From: Gemmatimonadota bacterium
Lineage (GTDB): Bacteria; Gemmatimonadota; Gemmatimonadetes; Longimicrobiales; Gaopeijiaceae
Direction: 5' to 3'
Assembly: GCA_013002885.1 (NCBI GenBank)
Contig: JABDLS010000129.1
Coordinates: 1-32,759 of the forward strand
DNA: 32,759 nucleotides
Position numbers and translations under genes: made by a program. Position 1 is the first letter of the stretch, and every line of letters starts with the position of its first letter. Below the pieces are notes generated by a model, which searched no databases, was not told the origin of the DNA, and was given only the letters and a program-made list of their open reading frames with translations. Of the stretch, positions 17,237-26,134 are shown one piece after another.

Positions 17237-18375
17237 CCGGGCTTCGGATACTGGTGGTCAACTGGCTCGACCGGGAGAACCCCCAGGCCGGCGGCGCCGA
17301 GACACACCTCCACGAGATCTTCGGCCGGCTCGCCAACCGTGGGCACTCGGTCACGGCGCTGGTCTCCGGGTGGGCGGGATGTGAGCCCCGGGCCCGACTC
17401 GACGGCATCGAGGTCCACCGCACGGGACGGCGATACACCTTTTCCCTGGCGGCTCCACGGTACTTCCGACGCCATCTTTCCGATCAGCCCTTCGACGTGG
17501 TCGTAGAGGACCTGAACAAGGTGCCCCTCTTCGCTCGCTTCTGGGCAGGGGCTCCCGTCGTCCTTCTGGCCCACCACCTCTTCGGGGGCACCGCCTTCCA
17601 GGCCGGCCCGTTCCCGGTGGCGCTCGCCACCTGGTGGCTCGAACGACCCATTCCGCTCCTGTACCGAGGCCTGCCCGCGGTGGCGGTTTCGGAGAGCACC
17701 CGCGACGACCTCGTCGCTCGCGGTCTTCGAGCCGAACATATCGAGGTCATCCCCAACGGCATCGACATCGACCGGTACACTCCTGCCCCGGGGGAGAAGA
17801 CCGTCTCGCCGACGCTCGTATTCGTAGGACGGCTGAAGGAGTACAAGAGGGTGGACCTGATCCTGGAAGCCGTCGATCGTCTCGGGGGGCGTGGCCTCAA
17901 CGTGCTCCTGGACGTGGTGGGCAAGGGGGAGCGTGAGGTCGCGTTGCGGGGGCAGGCCGACCGGCTTGGAGTGGCGGACCGGGTGCACTTCCACGGTTTC
18001 GTATCCGAAGGTGAGAAGGTCGAGTTTCTGCGGCGCTCGTGGGTCCACGTGCTCACTTCCCCCAAGGAGGGGTGGGGTATTTCCGCTATCGAGGCGGCGG
18101 CGTGCGGGACGCCCACGGTCGCCAGTGACGCGCCCGGGCTCCGGGAGTCGGTCGTCGACGGTGAGACCGGTGTGCTGGTCCCCCACGGCGACGCAGGCGC
18201 TCTCGCGGACGCCCTTGAGGGACTTCTGCGCGACGTGGAGCTTCGGACACGGTTGGGGCGCCAGGCGCGGGCATTCGCGGAGGGCTTCTCCTGGGACGAG
18301 TCGGCGAACGCCATTGAGGCGCTACTCCGCCGCGTGGCCGAATCGCCGTCGGGTGGTCGGCGGCAAAGCCCGTGA
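17233..18375 (+). CDS. GT4-family glycosyltransferase
   Basis: This cytoplasmic GT-B fold enzyme transfers a sugar from a nucleotide-sugar donor with retention, probably to a lipid or envelope glycan. The N-terminal acceptor domain starts at [20 protein letters not shown], where GGAE is the typical glycine loop. The C-terminal donor domain (about 195-350) has [30 protein letters not shown] and the E-x7-E region [18 protein letters not shown]. The GTG at 17233 overlaps the nusB stop, and the longer upstream frame would cover nusB and is rejected. Donor and acceptor are unknown, and no other glycan genes are nearby. The gene ends 49 bases before hpf. Confidence 0.88.
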   Translation: MTGLRILVVNWLDRENPQAGGAETHLHEIFGRLANRGHSVTALVSGWAGCEPRARLDGIEVHRTGRRYTFSLAAPRYFRRHLSDQPFDVVVEDLNKVPLFARFWAGAPVVLLAHHLFGGTAFQAGPFPVALATWWLERPIPLLYRGLPAVAVSESTRDDLVARGLRAEHIEVIPNGIDIDRYTPAPGEKTVSPTLVFVGRLKEYKRVDLILEAVDRLGGRGLNVLLDVVGKGEREVALRGQADRLGVADRVHFHGFVSEGEKVEFLRRSWVHVLTSPKEGWGISAIEAAACGTPTVASDAPGLRESVVDGETGVLVPHGDAGALADALEGLLRDVELRTRLGRQARAFAEGFSWDESANAIEALLRRVAESPSGGRRQSP

Positions 18376-18424
18376 CTAGCTTTGAGATCCCTGCCAGGGC
18401 ATCCCTTTCGACAGGTTGGAATAG

Positions 18425-18751
18425 GTGAGAATCACCATCACCGAGCGCCACTGCACCATCCCTTCCCGTGTGACTACCCGGACGGAAACCGTCGTGGGCG
18501 GACTCACCAAGTACGAGGATCGGGCGACGGCAGCCGAGGTCGTGTTCTCTGACGAGAAGCACACCAAGAAGGCGGAGATCATCGTTCACATCGATGGCGC
18601 ACCCCACGTCGTGGCCCGGGGTGAGGGACGAGACTTTCGTTCGGCCATTGATCAGGCTACCGACCGCGCGAAGCGGATGCTTCGCGACCAGCGTGCACAG
18701 AGGCGGGATCACCAGGCGCCACCTCTCTCCGAGCGCGTTTCCGGGGAGTGA
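18425..18751 (+). CDS. hpf: Ribosome hibernation-promoting factor, short form
   Basis: Members of the HPF/RaiA (S30AE) family bind the 30S decoding site in resting cells and promote ribosome dimerisation or inactivation. The 108 residues begin MRITITERHCTIP and continue with GGLTKYEDRATAAEVVFSDEKHTKKAEIIVHI, then the helix FRSAIDQATDRAKRMLRDQ. This is a beta-alpha-beta-beta-beta-alpha pattern of the family. No long-HPF C-terminal dimerisation domain follows, so it is the short type. The GTG start fits the family N-terminus. The hpf-hprK-PTS neighbourhood recalls the hpf/ptsN/hprK clusters of Proteobacteria, suggesting control linked to nutrient state. Confidence 0.85.
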   Translation: MRITITERHCTIPSRVTTRTETVVGGLTKYEDRATAAEVVFSDEKHTKKAEIIVHIDGAPHVVARGEGRDFRSAIDQATDRAKRMLRDQRAQRRDHQAPPLSERVSGE

Positions 18752-18783
18752 TCTCCGTCCACCGACGGACCGCCACGACGGTC

Positions 18784-18789
18784 GAGGAG
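18784..18789 (+). promoter_or_regulatory. Shine-Dalgarno of hprK (decides the start)
   Basis: GAGGAG ends five bases before CTG at 18795. No ATG, GTG or TTG in the hprK frame lies between the hpf stop and the conserved HprK N-terminus, so this site marks the likely non-canonical start. Confidence 0.55.
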
Positions 18790-18794
18790 CGGAT

Positions 18795-19739
18795 CTGACC
18801 GGGCGCACCATCTCCATCAAGGAGATCGTCGAGATCAAGCGTGACACCCTCGAGCTCACCCAGCTCAACGAGGGTGTCGGCCTGGGCAACACGGCGGCCG
18901 ATCCCGACGTCACGTCTCCGGGGCTCGCCCTGGCGGGGTACACCGCCAGGGTGCCCGAGGGCCGCATGTGGATCTTCGGCGAAACGGAGATGACCTACCT
19001 CGCCACACTTGATGAGACGGAAGGGGAACAGCGCCTGGACGAGCTCTTTTCCTTCGACGTTCCCGCCGTCTTCGTCTCGAAGGGTCAGGACGTACCGGAG
19101 TACTTCATCCGGGTGGCCACACGCCACGGGATTCCGGTCCTTCGCTCGCGGAGATCGACGAAGACGCTGTACCAACGCATCAAGCCCTTCCTCGAGATCT
19201 CGTTGGCCCCGACGACGACGCTCCACGGCTCACTGGCCAGTGTGTACGGCGTCGGGTTGCTCTTCATGGGTGACAGCGGCATCGGCAAGAGCGAGTGCGT
19301 CCTCGATCTCGTGGAACGGGGCCATCGATTCGTCGCAGACGACCTGGTCATCGTCACCCGTCAGGGCAACGACGTCCTCATCGGCCGCGGGCACGAACTC
19401 CAGGGCCACCACATGGAGATCCGCGGCATCGGCATCATCGATGTCTCTGCACTTTTCGGCGTGCGTGCCGTGCGACAGCAGAAGCGGATCGAGGTCATCG
19501 TGAATCTCGAGCTGTGGGACCAGGATCGGCCGTATTCCCGAACAGGGCTCGAGGAGGAGACGCGGGACGTACTGGGCATCGATGTGCCAACGCTGACCGT
19601 GCCACTGAACCCGGGCAAGAACATCACCGTCATCTCCGAAGTGGTGGCGATGAACCACCTGCTGAAATACTCGGGGACTCACTCGGCGGCCGCGTTCGAC
19701 AAGAAGCTGAGACAGTATCTCGAGCAGGACTATGAGTAG
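18795..19739 (+). CDS. hprK: HPr kinase/phosphorylase (apparent CTG start)
   Basis: HprK phosphorylates HPr on its regulatory Ser and removes that phosphate again, coupling PTS state to metabolism. The conserved N-terminal domain starts at TISIKEIVE. The catalytic domain has H144 in TTLHGSLASVYGVG, the Walker A GDSGIGKSE (159-167), RFVADDLV, the family signature MEIRGIGIIDVSALFGVRAV (207-226) and NPGKNITVISEVVAMNHLL. Starting at CTG 18795 behind GAGGAG gives 314 residues, close to the 310-320 of known HprK. The only usual in-frame starts, GTG 18693 and ATG 18594, lie inside hpf and would add 34 or 67 residues unlike the family. The target HPr, with the Ser site, is encoded 2.4 kb downstream. 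Confidence 0.92.
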   Translation: MTGRTISIKEIVEIKRDTLELTQLNEGVGLGNTAADPDVTSPGLALAGYTARVPEGRMWIFGETEMTYLATLDETEGEQRLDELFSFDVPAVFVSKGQDVPEYFIRVATRHGIPVLRSRRSTKTLYQRIKPFLEISLAPTTTLHGSLASVYGVGLLFMGDSGIGKSECVLDLVERGHRFVADDLVIVTRQGNDVLIGRGHELQGHHMEIRGIGIIDVSALFGVRAVRQQKRIEVIVNLELWDQDRPYSRTGLEEETRDVLGIDVPTLTVPLNPGKNITVISEVVAMNHLLKYSGTHSAAAFDKKLRQYLEQDYE

Positions 19740-19751
19740 CGGAGAGCCGGG

Positions 19752-20165
19752 ATGAGCAGCGAATCGTCGCCGATGGGCGACCCGGGTGTGCGTGGTGTCG
19801 TGCTCGCCCACGGGCCCATGGCGCGTGCAATGGTCGACGCCGTTCGGCGAATCGCGGGAGACAAGGCCGACGCGCTGGTGCCCCTGTCCAACGATCAGAA
19901 GACCCCGGACGCCCTCAAGGAAGAGCTGGACCGGACCATGGGTGACGGGTCGGTGGTGGTATTTACCGATCTTCAGTCCGGGAGCTGCGGCATGGCCGCC
20001 CTTGCGACGTGCCGGGACGGAGGGAGGCGCCTGGTGGTTTGCGGGGTCAACCTCCCGATGCTTCTCGACTTCGTCTTCCACAGGGATCTCCCGGTCGACG
20101 AACTCGCGGATCGATTGGTGAAGAGAGGCAAGGCGTCCATCACGCGACCTCTCGCCAAGAGCTGA
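19752..20165 (+). CDS. PTS mannose-family EIIA-like protein
   Basis: EIIA of the mannose family accepts phosphate from HPr and hands it to EIIB. The 137 residues show the N-terminal strand GVVLAHGPMARAMVDAV with His20 at the phospho-His position of EIIA-Man (GTHG). They also show VVVFTDLQSGSCGMAALATC, where most relatives have D-x-WGGSP or D-x-FGGSP, and VVCGVNLPMLLDFVF near the end. The second motif is therefore divergent although the His is kept. A GGAGAG Shine-Dalgarno precedes the ATG. It follows hprK by 12 bases and leads IIB, IIC, IID, HPr and EI in one run. Confidence 0.87.
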   Translation: MSSESSPMGDPGVRGVVLAHGPMARAMVDAVRRIAGDKADALVPLSNDQKTPDALKEELDRTMGDGSVVVFTDLQSGSCGMAALATCRDGGRRLVVCGVNLPMLLDFVFHRDLPVDELADRLVKRGKASITRPLAKS

Positions 20166-20197
20166 AAGGGTGTTCCTGGCCATGAGGTGGCTTTGAC

Positions 20198-20677
20198 GTG
20201 GGAATCGTCCTCTTGAGGGTCGACGAGCGCCTGATCCACGGGCAGGTTGTGATCGGTTGGGGTCACGAGCTTCGGCCTGATCGCTACGTGCTCGTAGACG
20301 ACGAACTGGCCGGGAGCCAGTGGGAGCAGGACCTCTACCGCCTCGCCGTCGTCGATACCGAGGTGGACTTCGTGGACGTGGAGTCGGCCCGCCAGAAGCT
20401 GGCCGAGTGGCGCGAGGACCACCGGAGGTCCATCGTGCTCACCCGGGACGTGGCGACCATGAGGCGACTTGGGGAGGGTGGCCTCCTCAGCGGCGAGAAG
20501 GTGAACCTGGGAGGCATTCATCACGGTCCCGGCCGTGCGGAGGTGCTGCGATACCTCCACCTCACCCAACAGGATCGAGCGGATCTGATGGCCCTTGCCG
20601 AGGAGGGGGCGCAGGTGAGCGCGCGAGACTTGCCCGACGCCCCCAAGGTGGCGTTGGCCACCCTCTTGGAGGACTAG
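20198..20677 (+). CDS. PTS mannose/fructose/sorbose-family EIIB
   Basis: EIIB passes phosphate from EIIA to the sugar bound by the IIC-IID membrane pair. The 159 residues match the PTS IIB (PTSIIB_sorb) family. RVDERLIHGQVVIGWG holds the phospho-His at residue 14. VLVDDELAGSQWEQDLYRLA, SIVLTRDVATMRRLGEGG and the NLGGIHHGPGRAEVL segment follow the family pattern. The GTG at 20198 has GAGGTGG (20184-20190) upstream. The active site looks intact. Confidence 0.9.
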   Translation: MGIVLLRVDERLIHGQVVIGWGHELRPDRYVLVDDELAGSQWEQDLYRLAVVDTEVDFVDVESARQKLAEWREDHRRSIVLTRDVATMRRLGEGGLLSGEKVNLGGIHHGPGRAEVLRYLHLTQQDRADLMALAEEGAQVSARDLPDAPKVALATLLED

Positions 20678-20700
20678 GCCACGGCCTGGAGGAATCGACC

Positions 20701-21357
20701 ATGGACATACTTCGACTCGGCGCCCTGGGTGGGCTGCTCGGCCTGGACGGAACGGCGGTGGGGCAGTTCATGCTGTCTCGCCCCCTCGTTGCCGGTATGC
20801 TGGCGGGTTGGGTGACCGGCGACGTAGTCCAGGGTACGCTCATCGGAGCGATTCTCGAGTTGTACCTCCTCGTGTCGGTTCCCTCTGGCGGGGCTCGCTT
20901 TCCGGAAGGGGCGACGGCGACCGTGGTGGCGGTGGCGTGCGCGGTTCCCTTCGATGGCGTGGGTGCTCTGCCTCTGGGGGTCGCCGGTGGGTTGGTCTGG
21001 GGCCAGGTGAGTGGAGTGACCGTGGACGCTCAACGTCATTTCAACGCGCGCCTCATGCCCGACGAGGGTGGAGAGGATCTCGCGGGCTCACTCACGAAGG
21101 GCCACCTCCTGGCCGTCCTTCTCGATTTCGTGCGAGGGGCGGTGGTCACGGCCGTGGGGATCGCCGGCGGTCGGTTCCTCATGGCGGCGTTCGTGGATCG
21201 CTGGCCCCTCGGGGCGAGCGCCTCCATGGTCCTCCTCCTGGTCGGTGGAGCCGTATCCGCAGGAATCCTGCTCAACGACCTCGGTGGGTTCCGGCGGCGC
21301 AAGGTCTGGTTCACCGCCGGTCTCGCGTTGGGACTCCTGGGGAGCCGGCTTCTGTGA
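20701..21357 (+). CDS. PTS mannose-family membrane subunit EIIC (short)
   Basis: EIIC forms the sugar-translocating channel with EIID. The protein is 218 residues, about 45 shorter than ManY of E. coli. Conserved features are GLLGLDGTAVGQFMLSRPLV (residues 12-31) and GDVVQGTLIGAILELYLL. The remainder is hydrophobic with about five or six probable membrane segments separated by a charged cytoplasmic loop near residues 110-130. A GGAGGA Shine-Dalgarno precedes the ATG. The stop overlaps the EIID GTG. The substrate is not predictable, and the shortness and divergence leave transport function open. Confidence 0.85.
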   Translation: MDILRLGALGGLLGLDGTAVGQFMLSRPLVAGMLAGWVTGDVVQGTLIGAILELYLLVSVPSGGARFPEGATATVVAVACAVPFDGVGALPLGVAGGLVWGQVSGVTVDAQRHFNARLMPDEGGEDLAGSLTKGHLLAVLLDFVRGAVVTAVGIAGGRFLMAAFVDRWPLGASASMVLLLVGGAVSAGILLNDLGGFRRRKVWFTAGLALGLLGSRLL

Positions 21358-22196
21358 AGCGCCAAGAGGACGTCGGGGCCCGGCGACAGGGGGACGGCCC
21401 GAGCTCAGCCGAGATGGCGGGTGTGGACGCAGTGGGTGTCGAGCCGGAGGCGCGGGGGATTTCTTCGGGGACCCGACTCTCCGTCTTCGCCCGCACGCTC
21501 CTCGTCCAGGCCTCCTGGAACTACCGTACGATGCTGGGATCGGGCGTGGCCTACGCCCTCATACCCGCGCTTCGCGCCCTGACCGACGACGACGATGCAC
21601 TGGACGAGTCCATCAACCGGCATCTGGAGCACTTCAACGCACATCCATATCTGGCAGGCATCGCAGTTGGGGCCGTTGTGCGTCTCGAAGCCGAGGGAGC
21701 GGACCCGACCACGGTGAGGAAGCTCAAGCTCGCCCTGCGCGGGCCCCTGGGCAGCCTCGGAGATGCCTTGGTATGGGCGACGGTCCTACCTGGGACGGCG
21801 ATGATGGCTCTGACGGCCTTCTGGCTTGGCGCGCCGCCCTTGGTAGCCGCGTTGCTGTTCCTCCTCGCGTTCAATGTCGTCCACCTCTGGTTACGAGCCT
21901 GGGGCTTTCGAGCTGGCCTCACCGCCGGTAGAGACGTGGGTCGCGCCCTTTCGAAAGCCGACCTGTCAGGGTGGACCCGCCGCCTGGAGCCGGTTGTCGT
22001 CGCTGTCCTTGGGGTGTTGTGCGGTGCTGTCGTCGGCTCCGACGATGGTCTCTTCGGCGTGAACCCCGCGTGGACGGTGCTGGCTGCCGGAGCCTTCGTC
22101 GTAGGACTGCTGGGAGGGCACCGAACCTGGCGACCGGCTGCGGCCCTCACCGTGGCCGCCATCGGCGTCGCTGCAATCGTGGGGGTGGCTTCATGA
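21354..22196 (+). CDS. PTS mannose-family membrane subunit EIID
   Basis: EIID pairs with EIIC in mannose-type permeases. After a ~38-residue polar leader, the conserved core begins at FARTLLVQASWNYRTMLGSG. It continues with LDESINRHLEHFNAHPYLAG, KLALRGPLGSLGDALVWATVLPG and several membrane spans toward the C-terminus. These segments match the EIID family (QGSWNYERM, RHLEFFNTHP, GLMGPLAGIGDAL). The GTG at 21354 overlaps the EIIC stop, and the longer open frame upstream covers EIIC and is rejected. The 280-residue length is normal. HPr follows with a four-base overlap. Confidence 0.9.
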   Translation: MKRQEDVGARRQGDGPSSAEMAGVDAVGVEPEARGISSGTRLSVFARTLLVQASWNYRTMLGSGVAYALIPALRALTDDDDALDESINRHLEHFNAHPYLAGIAVGAVVRLEAEGADPTTVRKLKLALRGPLGSLGDALVWATVLPGTAMMALTAFWLGAPPLVAALLFLLAFNVVHLWLRAWGFRAGLTAGRDVGRALSKADLSGWTRRLEPVVVAVLGVLCGAVVGSDDGLFGVNPAWTVLAAGAFVVGLLGGHRTWRPAAALTVAAIGVAAIVGVAS

Positions 22197-22477
22197 GTCA
22201 CGACTTCGTCGCCCGAACGGTCGAGATCGTGAATCGGGCCGGGATGCACGCTCGTCCAGCAGCGCAGCTGGTGAAGCTCGCAGGAACGTTCGAGGCCGAA
22301 GTCCGCTTGGAGAAGGACGGCCTCGAGGTGAACGGCAAGAGCATCATGGGCGTGCTCATGCTCGCCGCCGAGCACGGGAGCAGTCTCAAGGTTTCGGCCC
22401 GAGGGGGCGATGCCGAGGACGCGGTCTCGGCCATCTCCGAGTTGGTGTCCCGGGGCTTCGACGAGATCGAGAGCTGA
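22193..22477 (+). CDS. ptsH: Phosphocarrier protein HPr
   Basis: HPr carries phosphate from enzyme I to EIIA. The 94 residues have the active His19 in NRAGMHARPAAQLVKLA and the HprK-target Ser50 in NGKSIMGVLMLAA, equivalent to His15 and Ser46 of Bacillus HPr. Presence of the Ser with a conserved SIMGV context, together with hprK nearby, means both phosphorylation modes are available. The ATG overlaps the EIID stop (ATGA) and the gene shares one base with ptsI (TGATG). Confidence 0.96.
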   Translation: MSHDFVARTVEIVNRAGMHARPAAQLVKLAGTFEAEVRLEKDGLEVNGKSIMGVLMLAAEHGSSLKVSARGGDAEDAVSAISELVSRGFDEIES

Positions 22478-24255
22478 TGTCCATCATCCTCGACGGTTCG
22501 CCTGCGTCCGAAGGGATCGCTTCCGGGAAGGTGTTCCTCCTGGAGTGGGGCGTGCCGGTGGTGCCTCACAAGTCCATCTCGGATGAGGATGTGGAAGAGG
22601 AGCTTGAGCGCTTCCATGAGGCTCGCGGGTGGGCCGTGGAGAGACTGGCGGAGATCAAGGCGCAGACAGCAGAGCGGCTCGGTATGGTGGAAGCCCGGAT
22701 CTTCGATCCTCAGATCCTCATGCTGGAGGACCCGGAGGTCGTTGACGGGACCATGCGGTACATACGTGAGAACCGACTGAGCGCCCAGCGTGCCTTCGAG
22801 CTGAGGATGCTCGAACTTCGCTCCATGTGGAGTCGGACGTCCCATCCCATGGTCTTGGACCGACTGAACGATCTGGAAGACCTGATGATCCGGGTCCTGC
22901 AGCGCCTCCTGGGCAACAACGACCCCACGGACCTCGCTGATGTGGAGCAGGGTGTCATCGTCGTGGCTTCCAACCTCACTCCGAGCGTGACCGTCCAGCT
23001 CGATCTGGAGCGGGTTCGTGGCATCGCCACCGATCATGGCACCCGGACATCTCACTGGGCGATGCTCGCCCGATCCGCACGGATCCCCGCCGTGGTGGGA
23101 CTGGGCCGCGCCACCGAAATGGCCCGCGAGGGTCAGGACGGCATCGTCGACGGCCGGATTGGAAGGCTCGTTCTCGATCCCGAGGGTCATGAGCGAACCA
23201 GCTTCCAACGGAGGCGACAGAAACTGTCGGACTGGGAGGAGGAGATCGGTGTGATCGCCGCTCTCGAGTCGGTTACCAAGGATGGTCAATACGTCGAGCT
23301 CAGGGCCAATCTCGATCTTCCCGGGGAAGCCGACGACGCGCGCGATCACGGCGCAGTGGGAGTCGGTCTGTACCGCACCGAGTTCTTGGTGGTTGGCCGC
23401 AGTTCCATGCCCAACGAAGAGGAGCAGTTCGAAGCCTACCGGAGAGTGGCGACGGCTTTCTCCGGGGGAGCCGTGTACATCCGCACCTTCGACCTCGGCG
23501 GCGACAAGTTTCCCATGTTCCTCCACATGCCGCAGGAGGAGAACCCCTTCCTCGGGTGGCGGGCCATCCGGGTATGTCTCGACGAGCCGGAGCTCTTCCG
23601 CACCCAGCTCCGGGCCATACTACGGGCCACGGCCCACGGCGACGTCCGTCTGATGCTGCCCCTCGTCAACGACGTGGACGAGATCCGACAAGTGCGTGAG
23701 CTCCTGGAAGAAGAGGCCTCCGGACTCATGAAGGCGGGTATACCCTACAACGCGGGCTACAAGGTCGGGGTCATGATCGAGACGCCGGCCGCGGCACTCG
23801 ACGCCGCCGAGCTGGCCCGCTACTGCGACTTCTTCTCCATCGGGACCAACGACCTGGTCCAATACACCCTGGCGGTGGATCGGACCAACACCCGTCTGGC
23901 CAAGCTCTACAACCCGTTCCACCCCTCGGTGGTGCGCCAGCTCCACCAGGTGGCGCGAGTGGGCCGGGCGGCCGGCATCGAAGTCAGCGTGTGCGGTGAG
24001 ATGGCTTCGACGCCTCTCGGCGCATTCCTCCTCATGGGGCTCGACATCATGGCCCTCTCCATGGCTTGGCCGTCACTTCCGGAAATCAAGAAGCTCGTCC
24101 GCGACATCCGCATGGAGGACGCCCGGACGGCGGCTCGGAAGTCGCTTACCGCCGCGACGAGCCAGGACGTCATCGACTGCCTCGTCGCCGGCATCGGTGA
24201 CTCGGTGGATCTGTCCGTTTTCTCCGGCCGCTGGAGCTTGTCGGTCCCTCGGTGA
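22477..24255 (+). CDS. ptsI: PTS enzyme I (PEP-protein phosphotransferase)
   Basis: Enzyme I takes phosphate from PEP and gives it to HPr. The 592 residues show the N-terminal HPr-binding helical domain and the swivelling phospho-His domain with [15 protein letters not shown] (His193), where the family usually reads GGxTSHxAI. The PEP-binding barrel has [57 protein letters not shown] and the acid/base Cys in VSVCGEMA. All catalytic residues are present. The Trp after His193 is unusual to my eye. The stop lies 55 bases before metK. Confidence 0.95.
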   Translation: MSIILDGSPASEGIASGKVFLLEWGVPVVPHKSISDEDVEEELERFHEARGWAVERLAEIKAQTAERLGMVEARIFDPQILMLEDPEVVDGTMRYIRENRLSAQRAFELRMLELRSMWSRTSHPMVLDRLNDLEDLMIRVLQRLLGNNDPTDLADVEQGVIVVASNLTPSVTVQLDLERVRGIATDHGTRTSHWAMLARSARIPAVVGLGRATEMAREGQDGIVDGRIGRLVLDPEGHERTSFQRRRQKLSDWEEEIGVIAALESVTKDGQYVELRANLDLPGEADDARDHGAVGVGLYRTEFLVVGRSSMPNEEEQFEAYRRVATAFSGGAVYIRTFDLGGDKFPMFLHMPQEENPFLGWRAIRVCLDEPELFRTQLRAILRATAHGDVRLMLPLVNDVDEIRQVRELLEEEASGLMKAGIPYNAGYKVGVMIETPAAALDAAELARYCDFFSIGTNDLVQYTLAVDRTNTRLAKLYNPFHPSVVRQLHQVARVGRAAGIEVSVCGEMASTPLGAFLLMGLDIMALSMAWPSLPEIKKLVRDIRMEDARTAARKSLTAATSQDVIDCLVAGIGDSVDLSVFSGRWSLSVPR

Positions 24256-24310
24256 TTGGGTAGCGTTCGGCCGCCTCGAAGCCCTTACCCGCCGTACGAG
24301 GAGCGTTTCC

Positions 24311-25492
24311 TTGAGCACCACGCTGTTCACGTCCGAGTCCGTAACCGAAGGGCATCCGGACAAGATCGCCGACCAGATATCCGATGCCGTCCTGGACCAT
24401 ATGTTGGCCCAGGACCCCGGTTCCCGTGTCGCATGCGAGACCCTGGTGACCACGGGTCTGGCCCTGGTGGCGGGTGAAGTCACCACGGAGGGCTATGTAC
24501 ACCTTCCCGACGTGGTGCGCGGCACCCTGCAGCGGATTGGCTACACGAACTCGGCGTTCGGCATCGACGCGACGACCTGCGCGGTGCTCACGAATCTGGA
24601 CCAGCAGTCGCCGGACATCGCCATGGGCGTGGACACGGGTGGAGCCGGTGACCAGGGCATGATGTTCGGGTACGCGACCGATGAGACCGACGACCTCATG
24701 CCGCCGACGATCCACTTCGCCCATGCCGTCACCCGGCAGCTCGCCACGGTGCGGAAGAGTGGAGAGATGCCGTGGCTCCGGCCGGACGGCAAGGCCCAGG
24801 TCACGGTGGAGTTCGACGGTGCCCGGGCCATCCGCATCCACACGGTTGTCGTGAGCACGCAGCACGACCCCGACGTCCGTCAGAGTGATCTGGTGTCGGC
24901 CGTCACCGAGAAGGTCGTGAAGCCCGCTCTCCCCGCGGATATGTATTCGGAGGACGACTGCATCCTTCACATCAACCCCACCGGCCGCTTCGTCATTGGT
25001 GGCCCCCACGGCGACGCAGGGCTCACCGGACGCAAGATCATCGTGGACACGTACGGGGGCGTTGGACGACACGGAGGGGGTGCCTTTTCGGGGAAGGACG
25101 CGACGAAGGTGGACCGCTCGGCGGCGTATGCCTCCCGGTGGGCGGCGAAGAACGTCGTTGCGGCCGGTCTCGCAAGGCGGTGTGAGATCCAACTCGCGTA
25201 CGCCATCGGCGTGGTGGAACCGGTGTCGGTGCATGTCGACACCTTCGGGACCGGCAAGGTCTCCGACGACGAGCTCTCCCGGGCCGTCGCAGAGGTGTTC
25301 GACTTCCGGCCCAAGTCGATCATCGAGACGCTTGGCCTCACCGCGCCCATCTTCACGCCGACGGCGGCCTACGGCCACTTCGGCCGGACACCGGAGGTGC
25401 GGGTGCCCGCCACGGGTGGGGATTCCGTGCAGTTCTTCCCATGGGAGCTCACGGACCGCGTCGACGACCTGAAGACCGCCGTGGGAGGCTGA
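24311..25492 (+). CDS. metK: S-adenosylmethionine synthetase
   Basis: MetK makes SAM from methionine and ATP. TTG at 24311, with GAGGAG (24298-24303) seven bases upstream, puts the conserved N-terminus [20 protein letters not shown] at residue 5 and gives 393 residues (E. coli 384). No ATG or GTG fits as well. Motifs include GHPDK (14-18), [48 protein letters not shown] and [19 protein letters not shown] with the ATP and metal ligands. It follows ptsI closely, though no functional link is evident. No SAM riboswitch is possible in the 55-base gap. Confidence 0.96.
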   Translation: MSTTLFTSESVTEGHPDKIADQISDAVLDHMLAQDPGSRVACETLVTTGLALVAGEVTTEGYVHLPDVVRGTLQRIGYTNSAFGIDATTCAVLTNLDQQSPDIAMGVDTGGAGDQGMMFGYATDETDDLMPPTIHFAHAVTRQLATVRKSGEMPWLRPDGKAQVTVEFDGARAIRIHTVVVSTQHDPDVRQSDLVSAVTEKVVKPALPADMYSEDDCILHINPTGRFVIGGPHGDAGLTGRKIIVDTYGGVGRHGGGAFSGKDATKVDRSAAYASRWAAKNVVAAGLARRCEIQLAYAIGVVEPVSVHVDTFGTGKVSDDELSRAVAEVFDFRPKSIIETLGLTAPIFTPTAAYGHFGRTPEVRVPATGGDSVQFFPWELTDRVDDLKTAVGG

Positions 25493-25597
25493 GTCGAAGG
25501 GGGCCCCGAAAGATCGAACCCCTGCGACGCTGGGGAGTATTGGTGGAAAGAGGGTTCGAGCCCGATCCCCATTCTTCCTCTCGGAGGTCCCCTCCAC

Positions 25598-26134
25598 GTG
25601 TTGGTCGAGGTCAGAGTCCAGAGCCTGGCGCTGGACCGAACCACGAACACCCCCGTCGTCATCCTCCAGGAACTGGACGGAGAACGGGTCCTTCCCATCT
25701 GGATCGGACCGGGAGAGGCGAGCGCCATCGCCATGCAGTTGGCGGAGATGGAGTTCTCGCGCCCGCTGACGCACGACCTCATCTGCTCGGTACTCAGCGG
25801 ACTGGGGGGCGACCTGCAGAAGGTGATCATCACCAAGGTGCAGAAGAGCACCTACTACGCCGAGCTCATCGTCCGACGCAACGGCGAGGTCATCTCACTC
25901 GACGCCCGGCCCTCCGACTCCATTGCCGTAGCTTTGAGGGTCGATGCGCGGATCTTCGCAGACGACCAGCTCCTCGAAGTGGCCACCATCGAGATCTCGG
26001 ACGACGAGTCCACCGGCGAGGTGAGCTTCGAGCGTCTCGGTGGGCTGGACCCGGACGTGGAAATGGGGCCCGAGGAACTCAAAAAGCACCTGAAGGGACT
26101 CAACCCCGAGGACTTCGGGCGCTTCACGCCTTGA
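25598..26134 (+). CDS. Bifunctional nuclease family (DUF151/BFN) protein
   Basis: The 178 residues match the BFN/DUF151 family, whose plant and Thermotoga members have been linked to nuclease activity, but whose bacterial role is little defined. Visible features are LDRTTNTPVVILQELDGERV, LPIWIGPGEASAIAMQL, RPLTHDLICSVLSGLGG, VQKSTYYAELIV and SLDARPSDSIAVALRV. The C-terminal 40 residues are acidic and charged. GTG 25598 is preceded by GGAGG at 25583-25587, a slightly long spacing. TTG 25601 is the alternative. A 105-base gap with no clear promoter separates it from metK. Its stop overlaps the TTG of the next gene. Confidence 0.85.
   Translation: MLVEVRVQSLALDRTTNTPVVILQELDGERVLPIWIGPGEASAIAMQLAEMEFSRPLTHDLICSVLSGLGGDLQKVIITKVQKSTYYAELIVRRNGEVISLDARPSDSIAVALRVDARIFADDQLLEVATIEISDDESTGEVSFERLGGLDPDVEMGPEELKKHLKGLNPEDFGRFTP

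Noticed and set aside
18388-18404. CCCTGCCAGGG palindrome and TTGAGA hexamer between the glycosyltransferase and hpf
   Set aside because: No -10 box sits at a usable distance and the palindrome is short enough to be chance in GC-rich DNA.
25550-25570. GGGTTCGAGCCC resembling a tRNA T-arm
   Set aside because: The flanking bases do not form a five-pair T-stem and no acceptor, D or anticodon arms can be drawn.
24170-25774. 534-codon minus-strand open frame opposite metK
   Set aside because: It has the same GC-bias artefact. The + strand encodes an unmistakable MetK.
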